The notes beneath the pieces were generated by a model, which saw only the letters and a program-made list of their open reading frames with translations, was not told where the DNA came from and ran no database searches. Below, piece after piece: positions 25,689-34,106 of a DNA stretch of 64,000 nucleotides. The stretch is from assembly GCA_964605665.1 (NCBI GenBank), contig CAZSDP010000002.1:1-64000 (forward strand). The letters are read 5' to 3'. This DNA comes from CAZSDP01 sp964605665 (GTDB taxonomy: Bacteria; Planctomycetota; UBA8108; UBA1146). Each line of letters opens with the position of its first letter. Position 1 is the first letter of the stretch. A program made the position numbers and the translations under genes.

Positions 25689-27835
25689 ATCTCCTTTCCA
25701 GAGGCCATCGAGAGCAGCCTTTCCTGCGGTTGTTCGTCTTCATCTCTTTTCTATCGATCGGTGAAGTAGCAGTTGCTCAACCAGAGCCCGTTAGTGGTTC
25801 AGGAGAGAAGTCGCTGGCGGAAGACACCGAACGGGCGATTGAGCGAGGGTGCGAGTTCTTGCGGCGCTCTCTAGCGAAAGGGCCCATCGGCTCTGCTTCG
25901 AGCCCCTATCACCTCGGTTGGCGAGCCCTCTACTCTTACGCTCTCCTCGAATCGGGGACCGATCCCTATGACCCGATGATTCAGAGGCTCTTCGAAGAAA
26001 TGGGGAAACTCGAGTTTCAACATGTCTATGGCGTCTCCCTGTATGTCATGGCACTTCATGCCTGGAAGAGTCAGTACCTGGAACAGAGTGATGATCAAAC
26101 TTCGGACAAGGGAGTAACAAAGGCTTCTGATTCCAGGATTCCTCTTCCCAATGGTCGGTTGGTCAAAGACGAACTGAAACGTGGTGTTGCTTGGCTCCTT
26201 CACGCTCGCTGCTCGAGAACCGGCTTATGGGGATATGGGCCTCTGACCTCAGCTGGTGATGATTGGGTCGACTTTTCGAACACTCAGTTTGCAGTTCTCG
26301 CTCTTCATGTCGGAAGGCTGGAGGGGCTCGAGATCCCGACTCGAGTCTACGAGAGGTTGATCGAGAGATTGGCAGAGAGCAGTTACCAAGGCACAAATGC
26401 ACTCTCGGTGAGCGTTGATCGCGCGCCTTGGATCGATCAGAAAGACTCCGATCTTCCTCGCGGGCCTGCAGAAGATTCACAACTGCGAGGGCTCCCGATC
26501 AGTTGGGGGTACCGACCGACAACGTCAAGATCTCGCCGCATTCCTGGTTCTGCAGGGTGGGGAACGGTCAGTATGACCTCTGCTGCGGTGTCTTCGCTTT
26601 TGGTCGCGCAGTATGGCTTAGAGGTCAGTGGGCGAAGTACGCGAAGGCACCAACGAGTCCTCGAAGTGTTGGTAAATGGGGGGGCGATCGAGCTCTCTCG
26701 GTCTTGGGGGCCACGGCGTGAAGAAGGGAGAGGGAGTACCCATCGAAACCTCTTCTACACGATGTACAGTTTTGAAAAGGCGATGGACCTCGCGGGAGTG
26801 ACAACTCTCGATGGTGTGGATTGGTATCGCTCTCAAGTTCCCCTGTTTCTGCTCGACCAGAATGATGATGGATCTTGGGGATGGACCGGTGGTGAGTATC
26901 GAAAGGCTGCGACTAGCTTTGCGTTGCTCTTTTTGCGCAGGGCGACGGCGAGTCTAACAGTACACCCGCCAGATCCGATTGTGACCCATGGCGCTCTTCC
27001 ACGTGATCAACTCGAAGATGGTCGGGTCTTTGTCCCAAGTCTTGGAGGCGTGGTTTCCCTCGGTGATCTGATCTCGCAGTTGCGAAAGAGTCCGTCGAGA
27101 GACCTGATCCAACTCCTGACAGAAATGATTGAGTCGGTGAGCCCCGTCGAGCGGCCAAAGCTGTTTTCTTGGCTGTATCCATTGCTCGGAGATGAAATCG
27201 ATTCTTCGGTGGTTTCTTTTGTTCGAGAAGAACTTTCGAAGATCACAGGGCTGCCTGCTCGTGCCTCAGATCTGCAACTCGAGCGCTGGTTTGCTTGTTG
27301 GAAGCAGCTGCGGGGAATGGATGCAGAGAGTCGTGAAGAATCTATCGACGAGTTGTGCGCATTTGTGCTCGATGAAACTCTAGGAGTTCCCCTTCGGAGT
27401 GAGGGGGTGACGGTATTGCGCCGAATCCGCAGTCTGCAGGCGATTCCAGCACTACTGGTGCTCCTGGCTGACGACAGTTCCAAACTGAGGCGTGAGGCGC
27501 ACCTTGCGCTCATTGATCTCACTCGAACCAGTAAGCCCTTTACCCCGGACGGATCTCCTGAGACTCGAAGTCAAGAAGTTGCGGTCTGGATGGCGTGGTG
27601 GGAGCTCCATCGTGAAACACTGCAGTCAAGAAGGCGATTCGAGAATCTGCGGGTGAAACTCGAACGGTCAGAGAGTCCGGAAGAGCGGAGTTCTCTGCGG
27701 AAGTTGTTGGTCGAAATGGGACTGGAAATCGTTCCTTATATCGATCGGGTGATCGCGGAAGAGAGCTTTGCGTTTGATTGGATCTTGATCCGAGGAGAGT
27801 TGACAGGAGAAGTGGGAGTTCCTTTGCGGAAGTGA
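25685..27835 (+). CDS. Exported terpene-cyclase-like (alpha/alpha toroid) protein with HEAT repeats
   Basis: 716 residues. Signal peptide at about 15-36 (LFVFISFLSIGEVAVAQ). Residues 45-430 have the repeated layout of prenyltransferase/squalene-cyclase toroids: GCEFLRRSL, GVAWLLHARCSRTGLWGYG, STHRNLFYTMYSFEKAM and QNDDGSWGW, with QW-like motifs. Residues 540-640 contain HEAT-like helices (SLQAIPALLVLLADDSSKLR). The catalytic DxDD of squalene-hopene cyclase is not seen, so it is unlikely to be a cyclase; such toroids are common as non-enzymatic exported proteins in Planctomycetota. ATGA overlap with the FHA gene suggests the two work together at the cell envelope. Confidence 0.8.
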   Translation: MNLLSRGHREQPFLRLFVFISFLSIGEVAVAQPEPVSGSGEKSLAEDTERAIERGCEFLRRSLAKGPIGSASSPYHLGWRALYSYALLESGTDPYDPMIQRLFEEMGKLEFQHVYGVSLYVMALHAWKSQYLEQSDDQTSDKGVTKASDSRIPLPNGRLVKDELKRGVAWLLHARCSRTGLWGYGPLTSAGDDWVDFSNTQFAVLALHVGRLEGLEIPTRVYERLIERLAESSYQGTNALSVSVDRAPWIDQKDSDLPRGPAEDSQLRGLPISWGYRPTTSRSRRIPGSAGWGTVSMTSAAVSSLLVAQYGLEVSGRSTRRHQRVLEVLVNGGAIELSRSWGPRREEGRGSTHRNLFYTMYSFEKAMDLAGVTTLDGVDWYRSQVPLFLLDQNDDGSWGWTGGEYRKAATSFALLFLRRATASLTVHPPDPIVTHGALPRDQLEDGRVFVPSLGGVVSLGDLISQLRKSPSRDLIQLLTEMIESVSPVERPKLFSWLYPLLGDEIDSSVVSFVREELSKITGLPARASDLQLERWFACWKQLRGMDAESREESIDELCAFVLDETLGVPLRSEGVTVLRRIRSLQAIPALLVLLADDSSKLRREAHLALIDLTRTSKPFTPDGSPETRSQEVAVWMAWWELHRETLQSRRRFENLRVKLERSESPEERSSLRKLLVEMGLEIVPYIDRVIAEESFAFDWILIRGELTGEVGVPLRK

Positions 27836-27843
27836 TGACGCTG

Positions 27844-27889
27844 GATAGTGCCGTTGATAGGACAGTGTCGTCGATAGGACAGTGCCGTC
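27844..27889. repeat. 17-bp direct repeat
   Basis: GATAGGACAGTGYCGTC occurs at 27856-27872 and 27873-27889, with a partial copy at 27844-27855, just after the toroid gene stop. Not coding (stop codons in the toroid frame, period not a multiple of 3). Confidence 0.8.
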
Positions 27890-27908
27890 GATCGAGTGAG
27901 CTCAAACT

Positions 27909-27944
27909 AAAAAAGAAACGGACCGATGGCTTTCCACCGGTCCG
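27909..27944 (-). terminator. Rho-independent terminator of the Cys-repeat lipoprotein gene
   Basis: CGGACCG (27919-27925) pairs with CGGTCCG (27938-27944), with a further TGG/CCA inside. On the minus strand it is followed by TTTC and a T6 run (27914-27909). It lies 37 nt after the lipoprotein stop. Confidence 0.8.
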
Positions 27945-27981
27945 CTTCGAATTTTGCAAATGTATCAATTGCTGAAAGGCA

Positions 27982-28206
27982 CTACTCGGGGGCAGCAGCT
28001 GACGGGCAGCAGGACTTCTTCTTGGCCGAGGAGCACTCGGTCTTCGCTGCGGAGCACTCGGTCTTGGCGGCGGAGCACTCGGCCTTGGCAGCGGAGCACT
28101 CGCTCGGCGCGGCATCGACTTCTCCCGACTTCGAGGAGAGTGCACAACCGGAAATGGCGAGACTGAAACAAGCGATCAGCACGAGGGCGACGGCAGAGAA
28201 ACGCAT
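27982..28206 (-). CDS. Small lipoprotein with Cys-containing heptad repeats
   Basis: 74 residues. A lipoprotein signal peptide (MRFSAVALVLIACFSLAISG, lipobox ending at Cys21) is followed by a short linker and four tandem seven-residue repeats of the form E-C-S-A-A-K-T, then KKSCCPSAAAPE. Each repeat contributes one Cys plus Lys, and the tail adds a CC pair, giving six cysteines in about 50 mature residues. The spacing would place cysteines on one face of a helix, allowing metal binding or disulfide cross-links; that is inference. ATG 28206 has AAAGGAA 7 nt upstream; an in-frame start 69 nt further upstream is rejected because it would bury the signal peptide. Monocistronic with its own terminator. 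Not a family I recognise. Confidence 0.82.
   Translation of the reverse strand: MRFSAVALVLIACFSLAISGCALSSKSGEVDAAPSECSAAKAECSAAKTECSAAKTECSSAKKKSCCPSAAAPE
28024..28107 (-). repeat. 21-bp in-frame tandem repeat encoding the Cys heptads
   Basis: Four 21-bp units; the GCACTC core (Glu-Cys codons on the minus strand) recurs at 28033, 28054, 28075 and 28096, exactly 21 nt apart. Units differ at a few third positions. Confidence 0.85.
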
Positions 28207-28643
28207 GGAAGGGTTCCTTTCAACTTCCCCGCCGGTCAAGCCAACGGGAGCACAATCTGGAATCGAGCAAAGCACTCAGATTCACTGGTTTATGGGCGGA
28301 CTCGTATGCTGCATACCCTGAAACGAGGGATGCGGCAGAAACGTTTCCAAAAAATCGAGAAAATTGTGACCGTTTCCGATCCAACTCCGCTTTCGAAACT
28401 CTCGGAGAACCTCGAAGAGAATTGAGAGCCGTGGTCACCAACTCACTGATATACCCAGGGTTCAATTGTCCGTCACGACTCGATCCTCGTCAACCCCGCT
28501 CAAGTTACCGGTGAGGCCGTTTTGGGCAGTTTCGTAGAAACTGGCGGCTGTTTTTAGGGTGGAAGGGGGGGGGAGACCCAATTTTTGGCCTTCGAGGTGG
28601 TCTGGGGGGCAGGGAGTCGCGGTGACCGCTCCGATCGATCGGT
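28207..28643. other. Intergenic region between lipoprotein and GHL10 genes
   Basis: 437 nt. An 81-codon minus-strand ORF (28220-28465) has no recognisable content and is not called. There is a run of nine G near 28564-28572. The promoter of the Cys-repeat lipoprotein should lie here, on the minus strand. Confidence 0.4.
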
Positions 28644-29777
28644 TCAGCGGGGAGCGAGTAGGAGCTGCCTTCTCTCCGAGCGAAGTTGGGGAGTCGCTCC
28701 CTGTGCGCCCGCTTCACCAGCTTCGTAGAAGCTTGCGTAGGCAAAGAGACTGACTCCTTGGGCCCCATGGCGGTGAGCCAGCTCGATCTGCCGGAGAGTC
28801 TGCTGAGGCTGTTGGTGGAGGTAAACTCCGATCCCAGCGATGACCGGCCGTCCCCATGCTCCCCGCATGCACGCTTCCAGCTCAAGCTCGAATCGGTCGT
28901 CATCGGAGCCATAGAGCATCGGAACGACCGCATCGACCCAGCCTCGCTTGAGCCATCGGGTCCAATCTTGTCGAAACTCGAGGGCGATCTTGGGAGTTCG
29001 AAAGACCGCCGCCGTGAGTAAAATTCCCGGTTTCGCTAGTTGTGTCGCAGCTCGGATCTCAGATACGAGTCGTGAAACTTGATCGGTCCGCCAGCGATCC
29101 CAGAGTTCTGGTTTCTCATCCGGAGTTCCACCCACTTCTCTATCGAACGCGGCGAGAGTGACAGGGTCGTAGGGATAGGCATCATCGGGGTCTCCAACTG
29201 CCCGGATATAGTCGAGATGAAGACCTGATATCTCATATCCACTCACCAGCTCCCGGCAGATCTCAACCAGGTGGGCACGTACGTCGGTGCGACAAGGGTT
29301 CAGCGCGACGTAGTGGTCGTTCAATGGTTGTCGGGCGCCATCACGATCGATGAGAAACCAGTCGGGATGTGTATGGTAGAGGTGCTGCGTCGACTGAGGC
29401 TCTTCCACTCCACGCCACCCCGGTATGGCATTGATCCAGGCGTGTAGTGCGATCTTGTGCTTCTTGGCCTGTTCCACTGCGACTTGAAGAGGGTCGAATC
29501 CCGGGTCGGCATATCCGAACTCTTCTGCCCATGGCTCGAGTTTGGATCTATAGAAGACTGTCGCGTTCCCCCGCACCTGAAAGAACACCGTGTCGAACCC
29601 TCCCGACGCCGCTCGGTCGATGGCAGTTCGGACCTCCTCGGCGGTTAGATAGTCCCAACGAGTGACCCAAAGCGCGCGTTCGATCGAGACGTCACCAGTT
29701 GGGCTGCAACCACTGAGTAGAGTGATGAGGAAGAGGACCAAGAGAGTGGCGGTGGTGTTTCTGCAGATCTGTCTCAT
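28644..29777 (-). CDS. GHL10/DUF187-type glycosidase-like lipoprotein
   Basis: 377 residues. Lipoprotein signal peptide with lipobox LLSGC (Cys near 24). The rest is a TIM-barrel of the GHL10 (YngK-like) kind: ALWVTRWDYLTAEEVRTAID, FQVRGNATVFYRSKLEPW, HAWINAIPG, LNPCRTDVR, GLHLDYIRA (Asp and Tyr at the active-site strand) and VDAVVPMLYG. Members are predicted to cleave glycans; few have been assayed. Its ATGA start overlaps the stop of the beta-helix gene, so the two lipoproteins are made together and are probably envelope-attached partners in polysaccharide breakdown. Last gene of the minus-strand run starting at 33393. Confidence 0.82.
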   Translation of the reverse strand: MRQICRNTTATLLVLFLITLLSGCSPTGDVSIERALWVTRWDYLTAEEVRTAIDRAASGGFDTVFFQVRGNATVFYRSKLEPWAEEFGYADPGFDPLQVAVEQAKKHKIALHAWINAIPGWRGVEEPQSTQHLYHTHPDWFLIDRDGARQPLNDHYVALNPCRTDVRAHLVEICRELVSGYEISGLHLDYIRAVGDPDDAYPYDPVTLAAFDREVGGTPDEKPELWDRWRTDQVSRLVSEIRAATQLAKPGILLTAAVFRTPKIALEFRQDWTRWLKRGWVDAVVPMLYGSDDDRFELELEACMRGAWGRPVIAGIGVYLHQQPQQTLRQIELAHRHGAQGVSLFAYASFYEAGEAGAQGATPQLRSERRQLLLAPR

Positions 29778-31978
29778 GGCGCTGAATCTACCGGCATCAG
29801 GTCCACAATCAATGTCGCGTCTCCCGTCATCTCGAAGTACTCGACCTCGAGCAGGTGGGGTGAGGCGGTCAAATGGACATCCCTTGACTCAGTTCGAATC
29901 GGGTGCCAAGTCCAATCTTCGTAGATGATCTCTCCATCGAGACGAACACGAACTCCGTCGTCTGAGGTGATCCTCAGCTTATAGAGAGCTTCAGGTACTC
30001 GGAATTCGCTTGTCGCGCGCACTGCGAAATGATCGGCGGGGACTTTCTCATGTGGGGATCCACTCCTCGATTGCAGATTCAGGCGTGATCTCGACTCTCT
30101 CGCAAGTGGAGGCTCCGCCGTCAATCGTTTGAATTCACGGGGGGGATCGAAGCGGCCGGTCGGTTCCCAGCTGTAATAGGCGACCTGCCAAGGAATCGCG
30201 AATAGCGTGCCACCAAAAGTGATTTCACCATCATGGGTCAATACGACGCAGGTGAAGGGGATCAGGCCGACCTGCCCTTTCTGGGGGGTGACCAACACAG
30301 TTTTGGGTAGAACGCCAGTTGTGGGGGTGACGGTGACTTCGCCTGAGATCGCTTCGATTCGATATGGAACGTTCGGTCCGAGCAGGTGAACTCGCGCGTC
30401 TCCCGAACCAGCAATCTGAGGGGGCCACGCACGTAGTCCTCGGTAATCGTAAGGCCCCCAGCCGTCGACAAAGATCCGATCGCGGCCCTGACGCGTTTTC
30501 CGGTGATGGGGAGAATCGGGGGGAGCGGAGAGCACTTCCTGAGAGGCCCGAGTCACGGTGGTCGCATCGATTTCAGTTTCCGCTCGATCCTGCCCAGATT
30601 GACGGAGGGGTTCGCGAACATCGCGATATGAGTTTTTTCCGACTCGAGTTGCAACCGTGTTTCTTAACGAGATCGCAATGTCGTCTCCGATGAATTCATT
30701 TTGAGCAATCGAATGATCGCGAGAGTCAATCGCGCGCGACTCTGCGAATGCCGTCGCAGAGTACTGAGCATCCTCATCGGACCAAATCGAGATTGCGATC
30801 GGATTGCTTCTGAAACGATTGAAGAGGATTTGATCTCGCTGCCCATATTCGATAGCGATTCCGGCATCCGAACTCGCCTCAAAGTCGTTTCTGCTGATGA
30901 ACGTGTCGGATGAGTATTTGAGCGATACGCCATTGCTGCAGTCACGGAGCGTGTTGCCTTCGAAGCGATTTCCGCTCGAAAAGGTCGCCTCGATTCCATT
31001 GTCGACCGCATGCGAAAAGTCATTGGAGGTGAGGTGGTTGCGATTTGATCCACCTTCCCCGGTTATTTGCACGGTCTCTTCGCCAGCGAAGAGGTGGAGA
31101 CCTTTTCCACTATGAGTCGCAGTGTTTCTGCTGAAGCGATTACGTGAACTCTGCTCGAAGACCAAGATTCCGCTCGAGTTTTGTCCACGGTGGTAGACGT
31201 CGTGACTGTACCCGCGGACGCAGAAGTCGAAGTGATTGTCGGTGACTCGAGAGTCTGCTGTGCGCCAGAGTGCGAGCCCCCAGCCCGATAGAAATGAAGC
31301 ATCGCAATCTCGTACAGTGATCTCCTGACAGCGGCTCAATAGAATTCCATTTTGCCCTCGCCGAACCCGTATCCCTTCGATGACCGACTTCGCTGCATTC
31401 TTGAAATGGACGGCGGCCCCGTAGAAGCGGGCCCACTGGTCGTTGTCGTTTCGGCGAGGTTGGAGCCAATCTTCTGAGTGCTCGAGGTCAGGAGTGCTTT
31501 GGAGCCGCTCTCTAAAGTTCTCGGTAAACTCAGTTCCCACGATCTTGTGGTTCTCACCTCCGAAGATCTCGAGCGCGACTCGAAATCCCTGAATGGTTCC
31601 ATGGCGAATCGTGATTCCACTGACTCCATCTGCTTTCACACCGATACCACGGAGTGCATTCGGTGATGCCGCCGTTGAAGAGCCCACCAAAACGACTCCG
31701 GAGAGATCGACGGTAACGTCATTCGAGACGATCTTCAGGACTCCGTCATCGGCGACATCTTCAAATCGATAGACTCCCGGTTGAATTCTCATGCTGCGAT
31801 CGATTTGGAAGTCGTCACCGGTCGGGACCACAACTGGCAAGTCGATCGGATCACTGATCACGCGCGGGGTCTGGCTGCAGCTCATGAGGAGAAGTGAGAA
31901 GACACAGCCGATGGCGAAGTGCAGAGTGAGCCTTCCGCGAATGCGTCGCTCTGATGTCGAGACGCTCAATTTCATCAT
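29774..31978 (-). CDS. Lipoprotein with right-handed beta-helix and C-terminal PA14-like domain
   Basis: 734 residues. Signal peptide with lipobox LLMSC (near 33). Residues 90-470 are parallel beta-helix repeats of the NosD/CASH type: GITIRHGTIQGF, NGILLSRCQEITVRDC, NRFEGNTLRDCSNGVSL and so on, about 22 residues per turn with N-x-F steps. Residues 610-734 resemble PA14 (YKLRITSDDGVRVRLDGE, then YFEMTGDATLIVDLMP), a carbohydrate-binding module. Beta-helices of this type are often polysaccharide lyases or epimerases, but no catalytic set is evident. It overlaps both neighbours by 4 nt. A role in binding or cutting an acidic polysaccharide, with the KDPG-aldolase homolog using the product, is inference. 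Confidence 0.82.
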   Translation of the reverse strand: MMKLSVSTSERRIRGRLTLHFAIGCVFSLLLMSCSQTPRVISDPIDLPVVVPTGDDFQIDRSMRIQPGVYRFEDVADDGVLKIVSNDVTVDLSGVVLVGSSTAASPNALRGIGVKADGVSGITIRHGTIQGFRVALEIFGGENHKIVGTEFTENFRERLQSTPDLEHSEDWLQPRRNDNDQWARFYGAAVHFKNAAKSVIEGIRVRRGQNGILLSRCQEITVRDCDASFLSGWGLALWRTADSRVTDNHFDFCVRGYSHDVYHRGQNSSGILVFEQSSRNRFSRNTATHSGKGLHLFAGEETVQITGEGGSNRNHLTSNDFSHAVDNGIEATFSSGNRFEGNTLRDCSNGVSLKYSSDTFISRNDFEASSDAGIAIEYGQRDQILFNRFRSNPIAISIWSDEDAQYSATAFAESRAIDSRDHSIAQNEFIGDDIAISLRNTVATRVGKNSYRDVREPLRQSGQDRAETEIDATTVTRASQEVLSAPPDSPHHRKTRQGRDRIFVDGWGPYDYRGLRAWPPQIAGSGDARVHLLGPNVPYRIEAISGEVTVTPTTGVLPKTVLVTPQKGQVGLIPFTCVVLTHDGEITFGGTLFAIPWQVAYYSWEPTGRFDPPREFKRLTAEPPLARESRSRLNLQSRSGSPHEKVPADHFAVRATSEFRVPEALYKLRITSDDGVRVRLDGEIIYEDWTWHPIRTESRDVHLTASPHLLEVEYFEMTGDATLIVDLMPVDSAP

Positions 31979-32688
31979 TCGAGCGTCTGCCCCGGTTCGA
32001 GTTCCACGACTTGTATAGGAATTCTCCCGAGGGCATCACGCATCTGTTGAGGAGTGCCGTGAAGTACCGGGAATGTCCCATAGTGGCAAGGAATCACCAC
32101 TTGAACTCCGAGGAGCGAGGCGGCCTTGGCAGCTTCACGGGGCCCCATGGTGTAGGTGTCTCCGATGGGCAATATTGCCAGGGTGGGACCGTGAAGCTCG
32201 CGAAGGAGCGCCATGTCGCCGAAGACACAGGTGTCACCTGCGATATAGAACCTGAACTCATTTTCTGTTTCGACGATGAAACCGGCGGGCTCACCGCCGT
32301 AGATCACCTGGTCGCCGTCGGTGATTCCGGATGAGTGGTGCGCGTTGGTCATCGTGATCTGAAGCGCACACGCTTCTACTGTTCCACCTTTGTTCATCTC
32401 AATGATGTTCTCGAGCCCCTGAGTTCGCAGCCACGCGGCAATTTCCGGGTTGGTCACGACAGGGCAACCGTGCTTTTTTCCGAGTGGCACGACGTCCGCG
32501 ATGTGGTCGAAGTGACCATGCGTGAGCAATATGAGATCGATCTCCCCCGGATCATGAAGCTCTTCGGGACAGCGCGGATTCCCAGAGAGCCACGGATCGA
32601 CGATCACCCGATGTCCGCTGGGAGTTCCGATGAGGAATGTCGCATGTCCAAGCCAAGTAAACGTCGTTTCTTTTCCCAAGTAACTCAT
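31975..32688 (-). CDS. UPF0173 metal-dependent hydrolase (metallo-beta-lactamase fold)
   Basis: 237 residues. WLGHATFLI near the start, then the metal motif HGHFDH (57-62), a downstream H near 126 (NAHHSS), AGDT and a late PCHYGTFP, in the order of UPF0173/UlaG-like proteins. This group includes sugar-lactone hydrolases (UlaG), but most members have no known substrate. ATG 32688 is preferred (GGAG about 11 nt upstream); a TTG 36 nt earlier is an alternative. It overlaps the beta-helix gene by 4 nt and follows the KDPG-aldolase homolog by 72 nt. Confidence 0.85.
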   Translation of the reverse strand: MSYLGKETTFTWLGHATFLIGTPSGHRVIVDPWLSGNPRCPEELHDPGEIDLILLTHGHFDHIADVVPLGKKHGCPVVTNPEIAAWLRTQGLENIIEMNKGGTVEACALQITMTNAHHSSGITDGDQVIYGGEPAGFIVETENEFRFYIAGDTCVFGDMALLRELHGPTLAILPIGDTYTMGPREAAKAASLLGVQVVIPCHYGTFPVLHGTPQQMRDALGRIPIQVVELEPGQTLE

Positions 32689-32760
32689 AGCGTTGACGAC
32701 TCCAGTCAGAAATGTGCCAGTCAAAGACGACTGGTGCGTTGTTCGAAGACTCTCGCTCGC

Positions 32761-33393
32761 TCACTGAGATTTTGCGGCAGCCAGAAGTGCTCTTCCTCGT
32801 TCTTCGATCGAATCGTAGCGTTCCGCTTCGAGGTCCGCTGGATCGAAGAGCGGTGCGACAAATCCGACGGCGTGGGCGCCCGCGGCGAGGTATTCTGCGA
32901 CGTTTTCTCCTGTGACTCCACTGGTCGGAACGATCTTGAGGAAGGGCAGCGGGCCGAGGCACGCTCGAACGTAGTCTGGGCCGATTCCGGGAATGGGAAA
33001 GAGCTTGACCAAGGGAGCTCCCGCTCGATGGGCGCGCATCATCTCGGTGGGGGTAAAGCAACCAGGAATCACCGCCACTCCGAGCTCAACCGCAGCTTCG
33101 ATCACCACTTCGTCGCAGATCGGGGAGACGAGAAACTGGGCTCCAGCAGAGACCGCTTCTCTCGCTTCTTCGGCGGTGAGTACGGTGCCTGCTCCCACGA
33201 TGTTGTCACTGTTCTTTGACAGGGTTGCGATCGCTTCGTAGGCCCCAGGAATCGTTAAGGTGAATTCGAGAACTCTGAATCCCGCTCGGACTGCTGCTTC
33301 CATCGCAGGGACGGCCCGGTCTCGGTGTGGAGTGCGCAGAATAGCGCTCGCTCTCTCTTCGGCGAGAAGGCGAACGAATGACTGTGGTGACAT
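32761..33393 (-). CDS. eda: KDPG/KHG aldolase family protein
   Basis: 210 residues. The family core is visible: AILRTPHRDRA at the N-terminus, E43 in VLEFTLT, GAGTVL (67-72), FLVSPICDE, PGCFTPTE (110-117) and the Schiff-base Lys130 in VKLFP. It would cleave 2-keto-3-deoxy-6-phosphogluconate (or a related keto-deoxy sugar acid) to pyruvate and an aldehyde. The late loop reads PTSGV where many members have PTGGV. ATG 33393 is chosen over an upstream in-frame ATG at 33471 because GAGGA lies just before it and the conserved core begins there. First gene of the run with the UPF0173, beta-helix and GHL10 genes. Confidence 0.85.
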   Translation of the reverse strand: MSPQSFVRLLAEERASAILRTPHRDRAVPAMEAAVRAGFRVLEFTLTIPGAYEAIATLSKNSDNIVGAGTVLTAEEAREAVSAGAQFLVSPICDEVVIEAAVELGVAVIPGCFTPTEMMRAHRAGAPLVKLFPIPGIGPDYVRACLGPLPFLKIVPTSGVTGENVAEYLAAGAHAVGFVAPLFDPADLEAERYDSIEERGRALLAAAKSQ

Positions 33394-33544
33394 GGCCGCG
33401 TCCTCTTCTGGAGGGGTGGTCGATCTGGGGACTGTCCGGTCGCCGTTGCGTCTTTTGGCGAAGCGTCGCATTATACGCGAGTTGGTCGTTCAAGGCCGCG
33501 AATTCGTGAGAGCATCAGTTTGAGATAGTCAGAGGAGGGACCAG

Positions 33545-34042
33545 GTGGATTTTCAGGTGTTGCTGGCAGAGGGTGGCTTTTCGACGATTCTCGCTGCGAC
33601 GTCGAACGGCGATTTGGTGAGCCGCGGTCTCCATCTTCTCGCTGCGATGGTGGCGATCGGGGGGCTTGCATTCCAGAGACTGGCGTTGCGCCCCGCATTG
33701 GAAAAATGCGAAGACCCGGAACTCGCCGAGGCGATCCGTCGGCGATGGGCAATCGTCACTCACTCGGTGATCACGGTTCTATTGCTGACGGGGCTCTATC
33801 AACTGATGACGATTGGAATGGCCAAAGGAAAACTCGACTCGAGCTACCACATGTGGTTCGGAATCAAGTTCATGGCTGCGATGGGGGTCTTCTTTCTGGC
33901 GAGCGTCCTCGGAGGACGAAGTTCACTCTCTGCCAAGTTTCGTGAAAATGCGAAGCTTTGGCTCACCATCACCCTGTTGCTCGGGGTGGGCATCGTCGTG
34001 ATTTCACTCGCATTGAGAACCTACGCGTCAGTTGCTGAGTGA
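33545..34042 (+). CDS. CopD-like four-helix membrane protein
   Basis: 165 residues with four hydrophobic helices (about 25-45, 70-90, 102-122, 137-157). The layout SRGLHLLAAMVAIGGLAF, then VTHSVITVLLLTGLYQL and YHMWFGIKFMAAM resembles CopD/cytochrome-b561-like membrane domains, including His near 29, 73 and 103 that could bind heme or copper. The function is not settled in this family. GTG start with GGAGGG 6-8 nt upstream. Divergent from the KDPG-aldolase homolog. Confidence 0.7.
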   Translation: MDFQVLLAEGGFSTILAATSNGDLVSRGLHLLAAMVAIGGLAFQRLALRPALEKCEDPELAEAIRRRWAIVTHSVITVLLLTGLYQLMTIGMAKGKLDSSYHMWFGIKFMAAMGVFFLASVLGGRSSLSAKFRENAKLWLTITLLLGVGIVVISLALRTYASVAE

Positions 34043-34106
34043 CCATCGCGTCACGCAACTCAGATGCTCTCTCCTCGGTCGCTCAGAGCAGTGAATCGGC
34101 GACGAC

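Noticed and set aside
25685..27835. Functional squalene-hopene cyclase
   Set aside because: Toroid repeats and QW-like motifs are present, but the catalytic DxDD motif is not seen and the protein has a signal peptide.
28220..28465. 81-codon minus-strand ORF upstream of the Cys-repeat lipoprotein
   Set aside because: No ribosome-binding site, domain or signal peptide, and it overlaps the lipoprotein's promoter region.
32335..33219. Plus-strand ORF of 294 codons
   Set aside because: It covers the minus-strand UPF0173 and KDPG-aldolase genes, which have clear family motifs; the ORF product has none.
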